Assembly (NCBI GenBank): GCA_012064385.1
Contig: QRDG01000412.1
Coordinates: forward strand, 478,432-542,431
Reading direction: 5' to 3'
Source of the DNA: Puccinellia tenuiflora
Taxonomy: Eukaryota; Streptophyta; Magnoliopsida; Poales; Poaceae
DNA: 64,000 nucleotides
The position numbers and the translations under genes were made by a program. This document shows positions 22,151 to 34,388 of this stretch, one piece after another. The notes beneath the pieces were generated by a model that made no database searches, was not told the DNA's origin, and saw nothing but the letters and a program-made list of their open reading frames with translations. Each line of letters begins with the position of its first letter. Positions within the stretch are counted from its first letter, which is position 1.

Positions 22151-24392
22151 AAATCCGGGTCAGCCACCTCGGTATCCGGTACCCAATCCACCTCGTCATC
22201 AAGCGGGTGCCGGGTATGCCGAGCCGGCCGCTGACCGATACGACGACGGTTACTCGGCCATGGAGCGTGCCGGGTATACAAGATTCAGAGAGCTGGCGTC
22301 TGAGGGTGCACTCGGCGCTAGGCTGGGAGCTCGCCAGCTACCGGCTCACGACGTCCGCAACAAGCTAGACAGAATCTATCTGTCTGAAATGCTGGAGGAG
22401 CAAGGCCCACCGGGTCCTGCATGCTTTGGACCCCGGATCATGAAACAGCCACCTGTACCGAATTTCCAGCTCCCCCGGGGTGCAAAGACCTATGACGGCA
22501 GCACCAAGCCGGAGGACTGGTTGACAGATTATGTCACAGCGGTGCATATCGCTGGTGGCAGTCGCCGATGGGCTGTGCGGTATGTACCGCAGATGCTAGA
22601 GGGACCAGCCCGAATCTGGCTGAACAATCTGGAGGAGAACAACATTGATTGCTGGCTCGATTTCTCCGAGGCCTTTGTCAGCAACTTCTCCAGCACCTAC
22701 AAGAGGCCGAATCGCCCTCAGCAGCTGTCCATGTGTCGACAGAGAGAAGACGAAACAGACCGGGAGTACCTGACCCGGTGGAGCACGATCCGGAACTCCT
22801 GTGAAGGGGTAATCGAGTCACAAGCCATCGCGTGGTTTGCGCAAGGGTGCCGACATGGCTCCATGCTTTGGCAGAGACTCCAGAGGGAGATGCCGGCCAC
22901 CTTGGCCGAAACTATGTCAATAGCTGACAGCTATGCACTCGGTGATCCGACACAGCCCTTGCTGACTCAAGTTGATGTGGGCAGGAGATATCCTGCTCAG
23001 GACCGAGACAGATCAGGTCAGCGTAGCGATCGCCCAGACAACCGAAACAAGAGAAGAGATGACAGGCCGGATTACCGGTATGGGTCTGACCAGGTTGCAG
23101 CGGTCGACCAAGATCAAGCGGGTGCCGGCAGCAGCCAGCGCCAGAAAAATGATGGCCCGTCATGGGGCCAGAACTCGGAAGGGAAGAGGCCGTGGAACGG
23201 CGAGAAGAGGCCGTGGAACGGCGAGAGAAAGCCTTGGAACGGCGAGAAGAAGCCATGGAATGGCAACAAGAAGCAATGGGATGACCAGGAGAGGTTCACT
23301 TATGAGAAAATGCTGGATGGCCCTTGCTGCTATCACACCAGGCACCCCAGCAGACCGGCTCAGCATTCGACCCGGGACTGTGATTGGCACAAGTGCAAGC
23401 CAAAAACTGCTGGTCCGGCCTCCAGACCTGCACCTCTCACGGGTGCAAACACTCAGCCTATAAATACTCAGCCGAGGCAGGAGGATGTCAACCAGGTGGC
23501 CAGCAACAACAACAACCCCGGCAACAACAACGCTGGCCCGAGTCGGCGGAATGAATATCGGAGGCCCCATCAGAGTTACATGGTCTTTGTGACCGAGCCC
23601 ACTGATAAGCAGAGTCAACACCGGCGAGCGATGGAGGTGAACGCGGTCATGCCGGCCGTGCCCAAGTTTATGTACTGGTCCGAGGATGAGGTCAGCTGGA
23701 GCATCAGGGACCATCCCAAGGTCATGCCAAACCCAGGGGGTTATGCTCTAGTTGTGAATCCGACATTCGTTGGACCCAGCATCAACGTCAGTTTCAGCCG
23801 AGTTCTCATTGATAACGGGAGCAGCATCAATATCATGTACCGAGATACCATGGTCAAACTCGGAATAACCGAGAACATGATGCAGCCAAGCAGGACAACT
23901 TTCCACGGTATCGTGTCGGGTGTCTCGCATGCACCCATGGGAACAATCTGGGTGGATGTCTCCTTCGGGAACGAGAACAATTGCAGGACTGAGAGTCTGC
24001 TGTTCGAGGTCGTGGATCTCGAAAGTTCGTATCACGCCTTACTCGGTAGGCCAGCACTCGCCAAGTTCATGGCGTCCACTCATGTGGCCTACCTGAAGAT
24101 GAAAATGCCGGGTCCGAATGGTGTCATCACTATCTCGGGTGACTACAGGCGCTCCATGGAGTGTGCCTCTGCCGGGTCACTTCTGGCCGAGTCACTTGTG
24201 ATTGCTGCCGAGAAGAAGAGAATCCACGAGGTGGTGGCTCTGGCCCAATCTGCTCAACTCGGTATTCCGAGTCCGGCCAACCCGCAACAGACTGCAACCT
24301 TCCAGGCGGCGAAGGAGTCCAAGAAAGTGGGCGTTGACGAGTCTAACCCGGAGCACACCGTCATCATCGGTGCCGGGCTGGACAGCAAATAG
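22151..24392 (+). pseudogene. Element B gag C-terminal part and protease
   Basis: Continuation of the gag frame. The conserved gag core lies around residues 515-640 of the joined protein (YDGSTKPEDWLTDY, then ARIWLNNL and FVSNFSSTY). A Lys/Trp/Asn-Gly repeat region (KRPWNGE units) and a zinc-knuckle-like C/H cluster follow near residue 793. The aspartic protease signature LIDNGSSINIMY is near residue 955, with LLGRPALAKF later. The frame ends at a TAG (24390-24392) after GLDSK. Pol continues in the same frame directly after it, so the amber may be read through. Only the insertion of C breaks this part of the element. Confidence 0.85.
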
Positions 24393-25847
24393 GAAAGCGA
24401 GCTCATCCACTTCCTCCGTGAGAATCGGGATATCTTTGCATGGTCCAGTCAGGATCTGCCGGGTGTTCCGAGGGAGTTGGCTGAGCACTTTCTGCATGTC
24501 AGGCCAGATGCTAGGCCTGTGAAGCAACCGACACGGCGTCTTGCCGAAGGAAGAAGGAAGGCTGTGGGTGACGAGTTAGCCAAGTTACTCGCATCCAATG
24601 CCGTAGTAGAAGTGAAGTACCCGGACTGGTTGGCTAACCCGGTCCTGGTAGAAAAGAAGAAAGATGATCCGAATGCTGCCACTGTCTGGCACATGTGTGT
24701 TGACTACACACACCTGAACAAGGCATGTCCTAAAGATCCATTCCCGCTGCCCCGGATCGATCAAGTGATCGACTCCACGGCCGGGTGTGAACTACTCTCG
24801 TTTGTAGATGCGTATTCTGGTTTTCACCAGATACCGCTGAACCCAGATGATCAAATAAAGACTGCTTTTATCACCCCGTACGGGGCTTATTGCTATCGTG
24901 TTATGTGTTTTGGCTTGAGAAATGCTGGCGCTACTTACCAGCGTTGTATGCAAAAATGTCTGCATGACCAGATAGGCAAAAATGTGCAGGTGTATGTCGA
25001 CGACATAGTCATTAAAACTAAAGAAAAACACACACTTCTGGATGACCTAAGGGAAACATTCACAAACCTGAGGAAATTCCGACTTAAACTTAATCCGGAT
25101 AAATGTACATTCGGTGTACCAGCAGGAAAGTTACTCGGTTTCCTCGTGTCTAGCCGAGGTATCGAGGCAAACCCGACTAAGATCCGGGCGATAGAAAATA
25201 TGAAATTGCCGAGATGCCTCCGAGATATCCAGAAATTCACCGGGTGTCTGGCTTCTCTGAGTCGTTTTCTAGGTCGGTTGGGAGAAAAGGCCTTGCCCTT
25301 ATACCAACTGATGAAAAAATCAGACAGGTTCAGCTGGACTCCGCAAGCGGATGCGGCGTTTCACGAGTTAAAAGCAATGTTGGCTACTGCGCCGATACTG
25401 GCTTCGCCACTACCGAGTGAGCCCATGTTGCTCTACATTGCGGCCACTAACCGAGTCGTTAGTGTCGTAGTGGCGGTGGAGCGAGAAGAAGAAGGAGCTA
25501 CCGTGCAGAGGCCGGTATATTATTTGAGTGAGGTGCTCTCCGCATCGAAACAAAACTACCCTCACTATCAAAAAATGACTTATGGTGTCTATATGGCAGC
25601 CAAAAAAATAAAGCATTACTTCCAGGAGCATCCCATAACTGTTGTAAGTGCGGCCCCTGTGTCGGAAATCCTTGGCAACAAGGATGCCAGTGGCCGAGTC
25701 GCCAAATGGGCTATTGAGCTTGCGGCTTATGCACCGCAGTATGCAAGAAGAGATACCATCAAATCTCAAGCGGTGGCCGAGTTCCTTGTGGACTGGGCCG
25801 AGATGGAATATGAGCCGTCCCTGCCGGACTCCAACTACTGGATTTGA
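24393..25847 (+). pseudogene. Element B pol, reverse transcriptase and RNase H part
   Basis: Open frame in phase with gag from ESELIHFLRENRDIFAW. RT blocks are present in order: VLVEKK, CVDYTHLNKACPKDPFPLP, FVDAYSGFHQI, FGLRNAGATYQR and the catalytic YVDD (near 24992). The thumb/connection and the first RNase H-like region follow (PMLLYIAATN, VYYLSEVL, KHYFQEHPI). The frame stops at TGA 25845-25847, right after NYWI. Compared with element D, where this point reads NYWTMHFDGS, a few bases have been lost and the frame shifts. This breaks B's own pol. Confidence 0.9.
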
Positions 25848-27840
25848 CGGGTCCAAGGTAAAGGATGGCCTGGGAGCTGGTGTAGTTCTCACCTCGCCAA
25901 AGCGAGATCAGCTGAAGTATGTGTTGCAAGTACACTTTGCAGCATCCAACAATGTCGCCGAGTATGAAGCACTGATTCATGGACTCAAAGTGGCTAAAGA
26001 AATAGGAGTCCGCCGAATCATCTGTTATGGTGACTCGGACTTGGTGATTCAGCAAACATCAGGCAACTGGGACGCCCTGGATGCCAACATGGCGGCATAC
26101 CGGTTTCATGTCCAGAAAATTTCGGGATTCTTTGATGGGTGCGAGTTCACTCACATTCGGCGGACGGATAATGAAAGTGCTGACATGTTGTCCAAGATCG
26201 GGTCATATCGGCAAGCCATCCCGCCCGGAGTATCACTAGAGCATCTACGCAAGCCATCAATCAAGCCTTCACCCGAGTCAGAATCGATATTCATTCCGGG
26301 TAATCCGGAGCTCGGTGTCATCCCGATAGATGTAGATGATGGAAGCAGGTTGCAGGACTCGGGGACTGCTGCGCAGGACCCGGGGACTTCCATGGATGTC
26401 GATTACATTCAGCAAGACTCGGCGACTACGCTGGAGAATTGGAAAGCTGCTTGGCAGAACTCGGGGACTCCTTGGGAGGACTCGGGGACTCACCAGCCTA
26501 TGTCGGGCACGGTGATGTCGGTTGATGCAATGGAAATCGACGAGCCTGTACTCGGCACTCGCCAGGTACCGACATGGGCACAACCCATCATGACATTCAT
26601 GTTGGATGGCACCCTACCGAGTGATGAGGTCTTGGCCAGACAAATCCAAAGGCGGTCCAAATCCTTCACAATCATTAATCATGAGCTGTACAAGAGAAGT
26701 GTGACCACCGTGCTTCAGCGCTGTGTCGAGCCAGAAGAGGGAGAAAGAATCCTCCGAGATATTCACCAGGGGGAGTGCGGTCATCACGCCTCTTCCCGAG
26801 CTATAGTGGCTAAAGCATTCCGATATGGGTTCTACTGGCCCAGCGCTTTGCAGCAAGCAGAAGAGATTGTCCGGAAATGTGAAGGATGTCAGAGGTTTGC
26901 TCACAAGATTCATATGCCGGCATCAGCTCTCAAAACCATTCCCATCACTTGGCCATTTGCTGTGTGGTGTCTGGATATGGTGGGACCATTTAAACCAGCC
27001 CGAGGTAACATGACTCACATCCTGGTGATGGTGGACAAGTTCACCAAGTGGATCGAGGTGAAGCCAATTAGAAAGTGCGATGGGCGCACGGCCGTGTCAT
27101 TCCTAAAGGATATTATCCTAAGGTATGGGCACCCGCACAGCATTATCACGGATAATGGCACAAATTTCGCCGAGGGAGCCTTTGCTCGGTTTTGCCAGGA
27201 AAAAAGAGTCCGGCTAGACCTGGCCTCGGTTGCGCATCCGCAGTCCAATGGACAGGTTGAAAGATCAAATGCCTTAATCTTATCTGGCATCAAACCCCGG
27301 TTGATTGAGCCACTGTTGCGTGCTCCGGTTTGTTGGCTGGATGAGATCCCGGCGGTACTGTGGAGTCTGAGGACTACACCGAATCGCTCCACCGGCTACA
27401 CGCCATTCTTCCTGGTTTATGGAGCAGAGGCAGTTCTGCCAACCGACATAGAGCATGACTCGCCAAGAGTCACATTATATACCGAGTCAGAGGCGAAGGA
27501 AGCCCGAGAAAATGATGTTGATCTGCTCGAGGAAGCAAGAGAATTGGCATTGTCCAAGTCGGCAATATATCATCAAAATCTCCGACGCTATCATAGCCGG
27601 AAAGTGAATCCTCGCAAATTTCGAGAAGGGGACCTGGTCCTTAGGCTTGTGCAGCGCACTGCCGGAATGCACAAACTCTCACCTCCTTGGGAAGGACCGT
27701 TTATTGTGAGCAAAGCTTTGAACAACGATGCATATTATCTTATTGATGCTCAGGCACAGGTGAAGAACAGGATGGATAGATCCGGAGAGGAGACCAAACG
27801 ACCTTGGAATGTAGCTCTTCTTCGCCCTTTTTACTCTTAA
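25842..27840 (+). pseudogene. Element B pol, second RNase H and integrase part
   Basis: The frame after the shift starts at FDGSKVKDGLGAGVVL, the first block of the additional archaeal-type RNase H (then NNVAEYEALIHGL, CYGDSDLV and NESADMLSKIG). Next comes an unusual spacer at about 26350-26530, made of units encoding DSGT-type repeats. Integrase follows: the HHCC zinc-binding region (GECGHHAS...CEGC, about 26770-26890), then the catalytic D (CLDMVGPF), D (TDNGTNF) and E (SNGQVERSN). A C-terminal domain ends RPWNVALLRPFYS. Integrase inserts the cDNA into the genome. Confidence 0.9.
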
Positions 27841-28462
27841 GGACTCACTGTATGTATCTCGAAACTTTGAAATGAAATGTTGGCACTCCGAGATGAAACT
27901 CGGGGACTGCCTCGTTGTGAGTTGTATGCTTGTTTATCTCTGTTTCCTTTATGTCGGGTGGCTCCAAAAATCGTGCTTCCGAGTGGCGAGTATTGTATGC
28001 TATGTTTTTGTGATTTTGTGACCCGAATGCCAAAGAAACCATAAATGGTAGGCAAGGGCAGAGATTGCAAGGGGTAGTACACAAGAAAACAAACTCGGGG
28101 ACTCGGCCCAAGTGCGATTCGGCACGAGTTGTTTTGTTCCTAACTTTTATGTCGGATGATTATGAGCTTTGACTCAAAGTTCATTAGTATTGTATGCCGT
28201 ATCTCGGTAATCTTGTGACTCGACTGTCAGGAAACCAAAAAAGGTAGACAAGAGCAGAGGTTGCTAAGTATGGTAAACAAGAAAGCGAGCTCGGGGACTC
28301 GGTTCAGAATGATTCGGCATAATAAATAAACCATGCTAAAATTGTGCAAAGTAAGAGAACCAAGTACCAAGCATAAAAAGCTAAAGGTTTATATTACATT
28401 TGCACCCGGCATTCCGGGGATTTGACGATTTGAGTTTTTTCTAAAGTTTAGGCAGCAGGATC
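27841..28462 (+). repeat. Element B spacer with two 195-bp repeats bounded by polypurine-like motifs
   Basis: No gene is present. CTCGGGGACT occurs at about 27899, 28093 and 28291. The intervals between these points are two related copies of about 195 bp (shared TATTGTATGC, GCAGAGRTTGC and GTAGACAAG/GTAGGCAAG blocks). The motif matches B's own polypurine tract. Confidence 0.7.
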
Positions 28463-31400
28463 CTAGCTACTTGGAGCAGAGGCAGCGGCATCGGTTTTGG
28501 CCGGTTCCGAGGTCGAGATCTCGGTGGTATCCTTGGTCGCAGCGGCCGAAGTGGTGCCTGTGGCTGTGTCGGGAGGAGTATCGACTTGGATTTCTTCGTC
28601 GACTTGTTCCTCGTCTTCGTCTTCGTCCTCGCCGTCGACTTCCAGTTCTTCCGATTGAGGAACCCGCTCACCCGGGACAAAGCTGTGTACCGGGGCGTAT
28701 TGGATGAGAGAGTAAGCCAACTCCTGGCGACGCTGGATGTGTTCCGGGTCAGAGAGCCACCTGGACCCGTCCCGCACTGTCTTCAGCATCTCGAGGTCCA
28801 GCTCCTCGTACCAAGATAGCACATATGATAGCGCTTCATCCGCTCCAACTCGGGCGGCGGATGATCGCCAGTCATCGAGCCTTTCCTCGGAGGCCATCAG
28901 GCACTTGGCTAATTCGTCAACAACCATTGGGGCCTCGCACCCGGGCCAGAGAACATTGTAAGCCGGGATCGCCGAGGTAAGGAGATTCATCCCGATAGCC
29001 CTCATCGGTACCAAGCGTGCCTTCAGGGCCACCAAGTGAGTATCTATATCCCACTCGGCCGAGATCGGGCCATCTTGGATTTCCTTGAACCGGTGCCCCT
29101 TTGCGCTCTTGTCCGCAGCAGCCTTGGTGTGGGGGAAGCGTTCTGAGTAGGGAATGGCTAACGCCGAGATAAGTCACACAAGGGTAAAAGTGAGAATTTG
29201 AATAAAGGCAGAAGGGGAAGGGGGCTTACTGTCCATCTCGGAGTTGATGCTGGAGATGTCCACCAGCCACTGCGCGATCTTGGCCTTCAGAGCTCGGAGC
29301 TCGCTCTCAGCCGAGGTAGCCTCTGATTTGGATTCTTCAAGAGATTCCTTGAGCTTCCGAGTCTCCTCTTCTCGGAGCCGCTTCTCTGTGGCGGCGGTCT
29401 TTTCCGACTCGGCGGCTCGACTCCGAGATTGCTCTAACTCGGCTTTCAGCCGGGACACCTCCTCCTGCTCTTTCTTCAGCTCGGCCTGATGTGCAAGCTC
29501 GCGCTCCTTATGTGCGGCTGTGCCGAGGTAGCTGATGTCAGAATGAGAAAATTGATGCAGGTACAAGATTGAAAGGCAAAAATATGACTTACTCTCGATT
29601 TCCGAGATCCGCTTCTCCAATCCTTCGGCCTTGAGCGCCGAGTCCGCTACTTGGTCCAACTTGGCCCGGAGCAGCTTGAACTTATCAGAGAGCGCCTTAT
29701 GCTCCAGCAGTAGCTTGCGGTGCAGTTGTGGGCGCTTGGTCATGCAAGCCTGAAAAGAAGAAAAGTTATTATTGTTGATAAAGATTCAGGCCGAGTTATC
29801 CTCACTCAACCGAGTCATCTTTACTCGGCCGAGTCACGGTCGCTCGACCCGAATCTCGGGGACTGGGGATGGGTAATATCTGCATTCAAGCGGTAAACCG
29901 AGTCATGTTTATTCGGCACAACTTACCGCAGTTGCTTGGTCGGCTGCGAGAAGGGCAGTTTTGGCTGCGGCCATCTTTTGGGCCACCAGACTCGGCCCCG
30001 CCGGGTGTTCTGAGACAATCTGGCCTGCTGGTGACTTCGAGCTCACTTCGCTCAAGTCGGCGGCGTTCCAGTCCATATGGTAGTGCTCGAGGGAGCCCAA
30101 GCTTTTTCCGCTAAGTGTTTGCAGTGGCGCAAATCCCCAGCTGGTGGTCTGGAGGCTGCTGGATGTCGCCGCTCCTGTGCTTGGTGGCACAATTAATTGC
30201 CGTTCCGGGTTCGCTGACACTGTCGTCGCCGGTGCCTTTCCAGCCGATACCCCAGTTGCAGGAACTGGGGCCTTAGATGTTTGCGGCCGTGGCTGCGGCT
30301 GTGCCGGTGGCGGTGTTGGCTTGGCCGTTGATGTCGATTTTGATTTTGAGGGCGAGGGCGCCGACTTGTGTTTTGGCGGCTGCGGTGCTACTGGAGGTTG
30401 ATTCTGCTTCTGTTTATGCTTCTGCTTCTGCTGCTGCTGCTGCGAGGGTGGTGGCTGAGTTTGCTGCTGCTGAGATGGTGGTGGCTGATCTTGCTGCTGC
30501 TGTTGCTGTTGTTGCGGCTGTGTCGGCTGCTCTTGCTGCTGCTGCTGCCTTGAGGGCTCCGAGGCTTGCTGGACCTCGGTCTGCTCCACCTCGAGAGCCG
30601 AAGAGCTGGCCCCGAGATAAATCACTTGGTCGGGCGCTGCGGTTGCGGCCTCGACCGAGTCTTCAGTTCCGGCTCCGGATCCCGGAGCCGAGATATCCGC
30701 AACCGGACTCATTCTTGGTGGACTCGGAACCCGAGTATCGTCAGGCCGAGGCGGTGTCGGAGTTCTTGGAGGAACCCGGGCAGTTGACCCGGGAGTGGGA
30801 ACCTTCAGGGGAGCCATGCTGAAAAGTCGAAATAGCAAAGTATGTTGGCTACAAGAAAAGGGCAAGTGTAATCGAGAGTATAGGGTATATGTCGGCAAAA
30901 GGGAGTCTTACCCCTTGGAGACAGGGCGCTGGCGTTTCACCACTGTCTTTGTCCTCTGTTTCTTTTTCGCGGGACCAGAGGTGCCGGAGGTTCCGGCATC
31001 TGCCGATGCGGCTGTTCCCGCTGGGCGCTTCCGAGCTGCGCCCTTGGGTCCTGTGGCGAGGGGTGCCACCTCGAGCACTTCATCCGAGTCAGCTGAGTTC
31101 AGGAGACATCGGATATGAGTATGCAACGGGGAGAGGATCATACACCTCTAAAACCCGACAATCGTCATCTTCATCCTCAGACCAGTCTCGGAGGGAGGAA
31201 GCGCGAGTCTTACCCGTGGCAGAAAGTGAGCTGACGTCGGGAATTGGCATGTTGTCCTCGTCGTCCGGATCTTCCGAGTCGGCGTCGACCCGGTCTTTAC
31301 CCCATCTGGCAGAGGGGTCCTCTCCGTCCTCCGTCAGCTGCCCACCGAATCTCTGCATAATTGAAATGGGAAGTGATTAATATCAAGTACAGAGTTGTAC

Positions 31401-32390
31401 CGGCATAAGGGTCTATGTCGGTGAAAAAGTTATGTCGGCAGAGGAGCTTACGTTCGGTGGAAGGTTGCTCCGGCTGTGGGGTTCTTTGCCCCATTCCCAT
31501 GCCTCCGGCATCTTGGTCCGGGCTATGGCCTTGATGCGCCGCCGGATCTGGGCGTTGTCCAGCTCGACGGTGCTGACTCGGGTCGGATCCAGCGGGCCAC
31601 TCATGTGGCAAATTTTATGGACTCGGCGTTGGAGGGGCAGGACCTGGCGGCTGATGAATGTCGCAAGTAGGTCGTCAGCAGTCATTCCTTCGTCTCGGAG
31701 CTGCTCGACGACCTGGTGGATGTGGTTGACCACCAAATCCGTATCCGTTGGGTTGTACCCCCAGTTGAGCTGCGCGGTTGGGGGGCCGATGGCGAAACTC
31801 GGCAAGTTGATCATGTCCACCTCGGTTAAGTTCTTCACGTAGAAGAAGGAGCGCTGCCATTTCCGGCATGACTCCAGTCCTTGGATCCGGGGGAAGATGG
31901 AGCCACGCCGAGGTACGATAGTGGCGGCCCCGCACTGTGTCATCTCTCGGGCCGCATCCGGGTTGGCAGGATTCGGAATGACCTGCTTCCGGAAGTGGAA
32001 GTATTTGGACCACGCCTCGACGGTAGGCCAGAGGCCGAGATAACCCTCCATGAAGGAGGCAAAGGCCGAGAGTGTGGTGAAGGCGTTTGCTGGGAGTTGA
32101 TGAGGTTGAAGGCCGAATCTGTTGAGAAAGCTGCGGAAGAAATCGCTGGCGGGTAGACCGAATCCCCGCTCAAAGTGCTCGACGAAGACGACATATTCCC
32201 CTTCTCGCAGATCCGGCGACGTCTCTGGACCCGGGAGCCGACACTCCACCTCGGCTGGGATCCGCCGAGTCCGGATCAGCCAGTTTATGTCGCCTATGGC
32301 GACATAGGAGCCTTCCCAGCTGGCCCGAGTGGTTTCCTCGGCAACTCCTTCTTCTACCTCTACCACCTCGAGGTTGGGGTTGTTCGACAT
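28463..32390 (-). pseudogene. Element B antisense spliced gene, one frameshift
   Basis: Exons on the minus strand: 32390-31452, 31352-30912, 30818-29927, 29749-29593, 29517-29230 and 29157-28463. Every junction is GT-AG and the phases match, with one exception: inside the second exon, near 31092, the frame slips by one base, which I read as a small indel. Exon 1 (313 aa) resembles the Pfam family called putative gypsy type transposon (FGLPASDFFRSFLNRFGLQPHQL). Next come an acidic region and a basic stretch KKKQR, Gln/Pro-rich sequence, a coiled coil (exons 4-5, Glu/Lys/Arg-rich heptads) and an acidic C-terminus. Extra ORFs in this position are known from the Tat lineage; their role is not established. 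The introns can persist because the element's genomic RNA is the opposite strand. Confidence 0.75.
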
Positions 32391-33468
32391 GTCGGAGAAG
32401 AGTTGCAGAGATCTATAAAAGAGGTTACCGACGGTGAGATCAGAGTCATCACAGTGAAAAAGAAAGAAAAAGCAAAACAAGAAACAAAGGAGGAAGATTA
32501 TGCACGCATGAATCTAATCTAGAGGCAGAAGGCTCTAGTGCGCAAAAAGAAAGGGAAGAGTACAGAACTACGGCGGCTAGTCCACCGGCGGTACAACCGC
32601 ATCTGGAACCGCAAACTCGCCGGCGGCGCCGGATGCGTCGCCGCGGTGAAGAACTCGAGGAAGAACAAGAACGAGGAACCCCTGTAGATTCAAAGCGCTA
32701 ATGCGCAAGAGAGAAGAAGAAGGAAGAGGAGGTCTTACCGCAGTGTCGCGGCGTACGGCGGCAGTGCTGTGCGTCGGCGGCGTTGGTACGCGGGGGCGAG
32801 CAGCGGCGGCGCTGTGCGCGGTGGCGTGCGGTGTCGCTTGAGCTCTGCGCGCTGGAGAAGGAAACGAGGGCAAGAGAAGAATGGTGCGGAGGGGAAGACA
32901 GGTGCCCCCTCCCTACTATTTATGGGTGATTTGAGGAGATCGTGGGTGCGGGATTTGCTGCGCGCGATCTCGTAACTGACGGGGGGTTACGGCCCCACGA
33001 TCTCCGCCACGATTTCCTCTGCGGCTTAACGGCCGCACGATCGGCCACACGGTGGGTTACAAAGAGCCAACGGTTATAAAGCGGCACACCTGATCGGGCA
33101 GGACCCGAGGAGACGCGAGCGGTGCGGTCCAACCGCACTTGAGTGCTTGCGTGTGCACGGTCTCCGAGGCGACCGGCGTGACGCAAGTGGCATGCGTGCC
33201 AGTGGCACGTCCATCCGGGCGCCAGAGTCGAGGCGTTGGGCAGAGATGCTCTGCCACGTAGAGGAACCAATGACTCGGAGGAGTCGTGGGTTCTTCCTGT
33301 AAGTCGGAACGATCCGACACTAAGTCGAATATCACAATGGGAAGCAAAGCTGCTTTCCGACATATAGATTGTTTACCGACGTATGTTATGTCGGTGATCA
33401 CTTAAGAATGCTGGTGTTTCGGGTAAACCTGCCGTGGCCCTCCATCCGAGGCTGCAGGACCGCGCCAG
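32391..33468 (-). promoter_or_regulatory. Leader and probable promoter of the antisense gene, element B
   Basis: On the minus strand an ATAAATAG box lies at 32923-32916, about 525 bp before the ATG. The stretch between holds GT/AG candidates (donor near 32740, acceptor near 32703) that fit a leader intron. The remainder up to the polypurine tract at 33469 has no gene. Confidence 0.45.
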
Positions 33469-33481
33469 CTTCGGGGACTAA

Positions 33482-34383
33482 TGTCGGGGGGAAGCCCCCG
33501 AGTGGGGTCAATATGGTGAAATAAGCAAGGACTCGGAGTTGACCGAGTCAAGGGAAACCGACATACCATACCAGCTTACCCGGTGTCGATCGGGTCAAGG
33601 CTAAACCGACTTACCCTTATGTCGGATCATGTTTATTCTATGTCGGGATCCTCTTTGTTGTTCTTATGTGCAGGAAAGAGTAAACCGAGTCAAGAGCACG
33701 GGGCATACCTATGCCGGGTAAAGGTTATCCCGGATGATGGACCGAGCTCCTTGAGACACGGAGCGAGACAAGGGCGGCAGCGTGCCGCAAGTGGACGGCG
33801 TGCCAAGCCTCGGCCATGCCTCTGACGCGGGCGGCGCGGTACAGAGGCGCTAGGCCTAGGCGTGGGTGTCCTGTCTGACACAGAGGGGACCGTGGCGACC
33901 AGCGCTGCCACGGCTGGCGCCCGTGTCGGGCGGCGACCAGGGGGTATGGCGATAGTAGCAATGTTTTACACTGTAACCCTGGGTTTCCCTATATAAGGGG
34001 TACCAGGGGCTTCTCTTACACGGACGCTTGGATGATCTTTGACTTCACGCGTAGACGCTAGCATTTCCTCCAGAGCCCTCTGAGAGCCAAGGAGCCACTC
34101 TGAGACTCGGTAGGAGCTTAGAGTGGGTAGTTTCTTCTATCCAGCTCAAGGAGCAGGCTTGTAATCAGTTGTGATCCACTTATATACATCAGAAAGGCAG
34201 GAGTAGGGGTGTTATCTCCTCACGAGAGCCCCGAACCTGGGTAAAATCGAGTGTGTGTGTGTGTGTGTTGTGTGTGTGTGTCTCTCTGTACGTCTTCACG
34301 TGCAAGCCCTCCCCGGTTGCCTCCAGCGTCCAATCGGCCCCACCTTAAGCCTATATGGCATCTGTCCGTGCACCATCACGACA
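33482..34383 (+). repeat. Element B 3' LTR
   Basis: 902 bp, nearly identical to 10653-11570, with TATATAA at 33990-33996. It lacks 15 bp present near 11085 of the left copy. Confidence 0.95.
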
Positions 34384-34388
34384 GGCTA

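Larger units (their letters stand above)
10653..34383 (+). mobile_element. Element B: Tat-lineage Ty3/gypsy retrotransposon with antisense gene
   Basis: The LTRs at 10653-11570 and 33482-34383 begin TGTCGG and end ACGACA, and are flanked by the TSD GGCTA (10648-10652 and 34384-34388). A primer binding site follows the left LTR, and the polypurine tract CTTCGGGGACTAA (33469-33481) precedes the right one. Interior order is gag, protease, RT, RNase H, a second RNase H, integrase, spacer, then an antisense gene. The second, archaeal-type RNase H downstream of the normal one is the mark of the Tat lineage. The LTRs differ at about 7 of 880 aligned bases plus a 15-bp deletion and a variable GT run. 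Element C interrupts gag. Confidence 0.95.

Noticed and set aside
31093..31145. A separate 53-bp intron in B's antisense gene
   Set aside because: It is too short for a plant intron and does not restore the frame. A one-base slip inside a single exon explains the data better.
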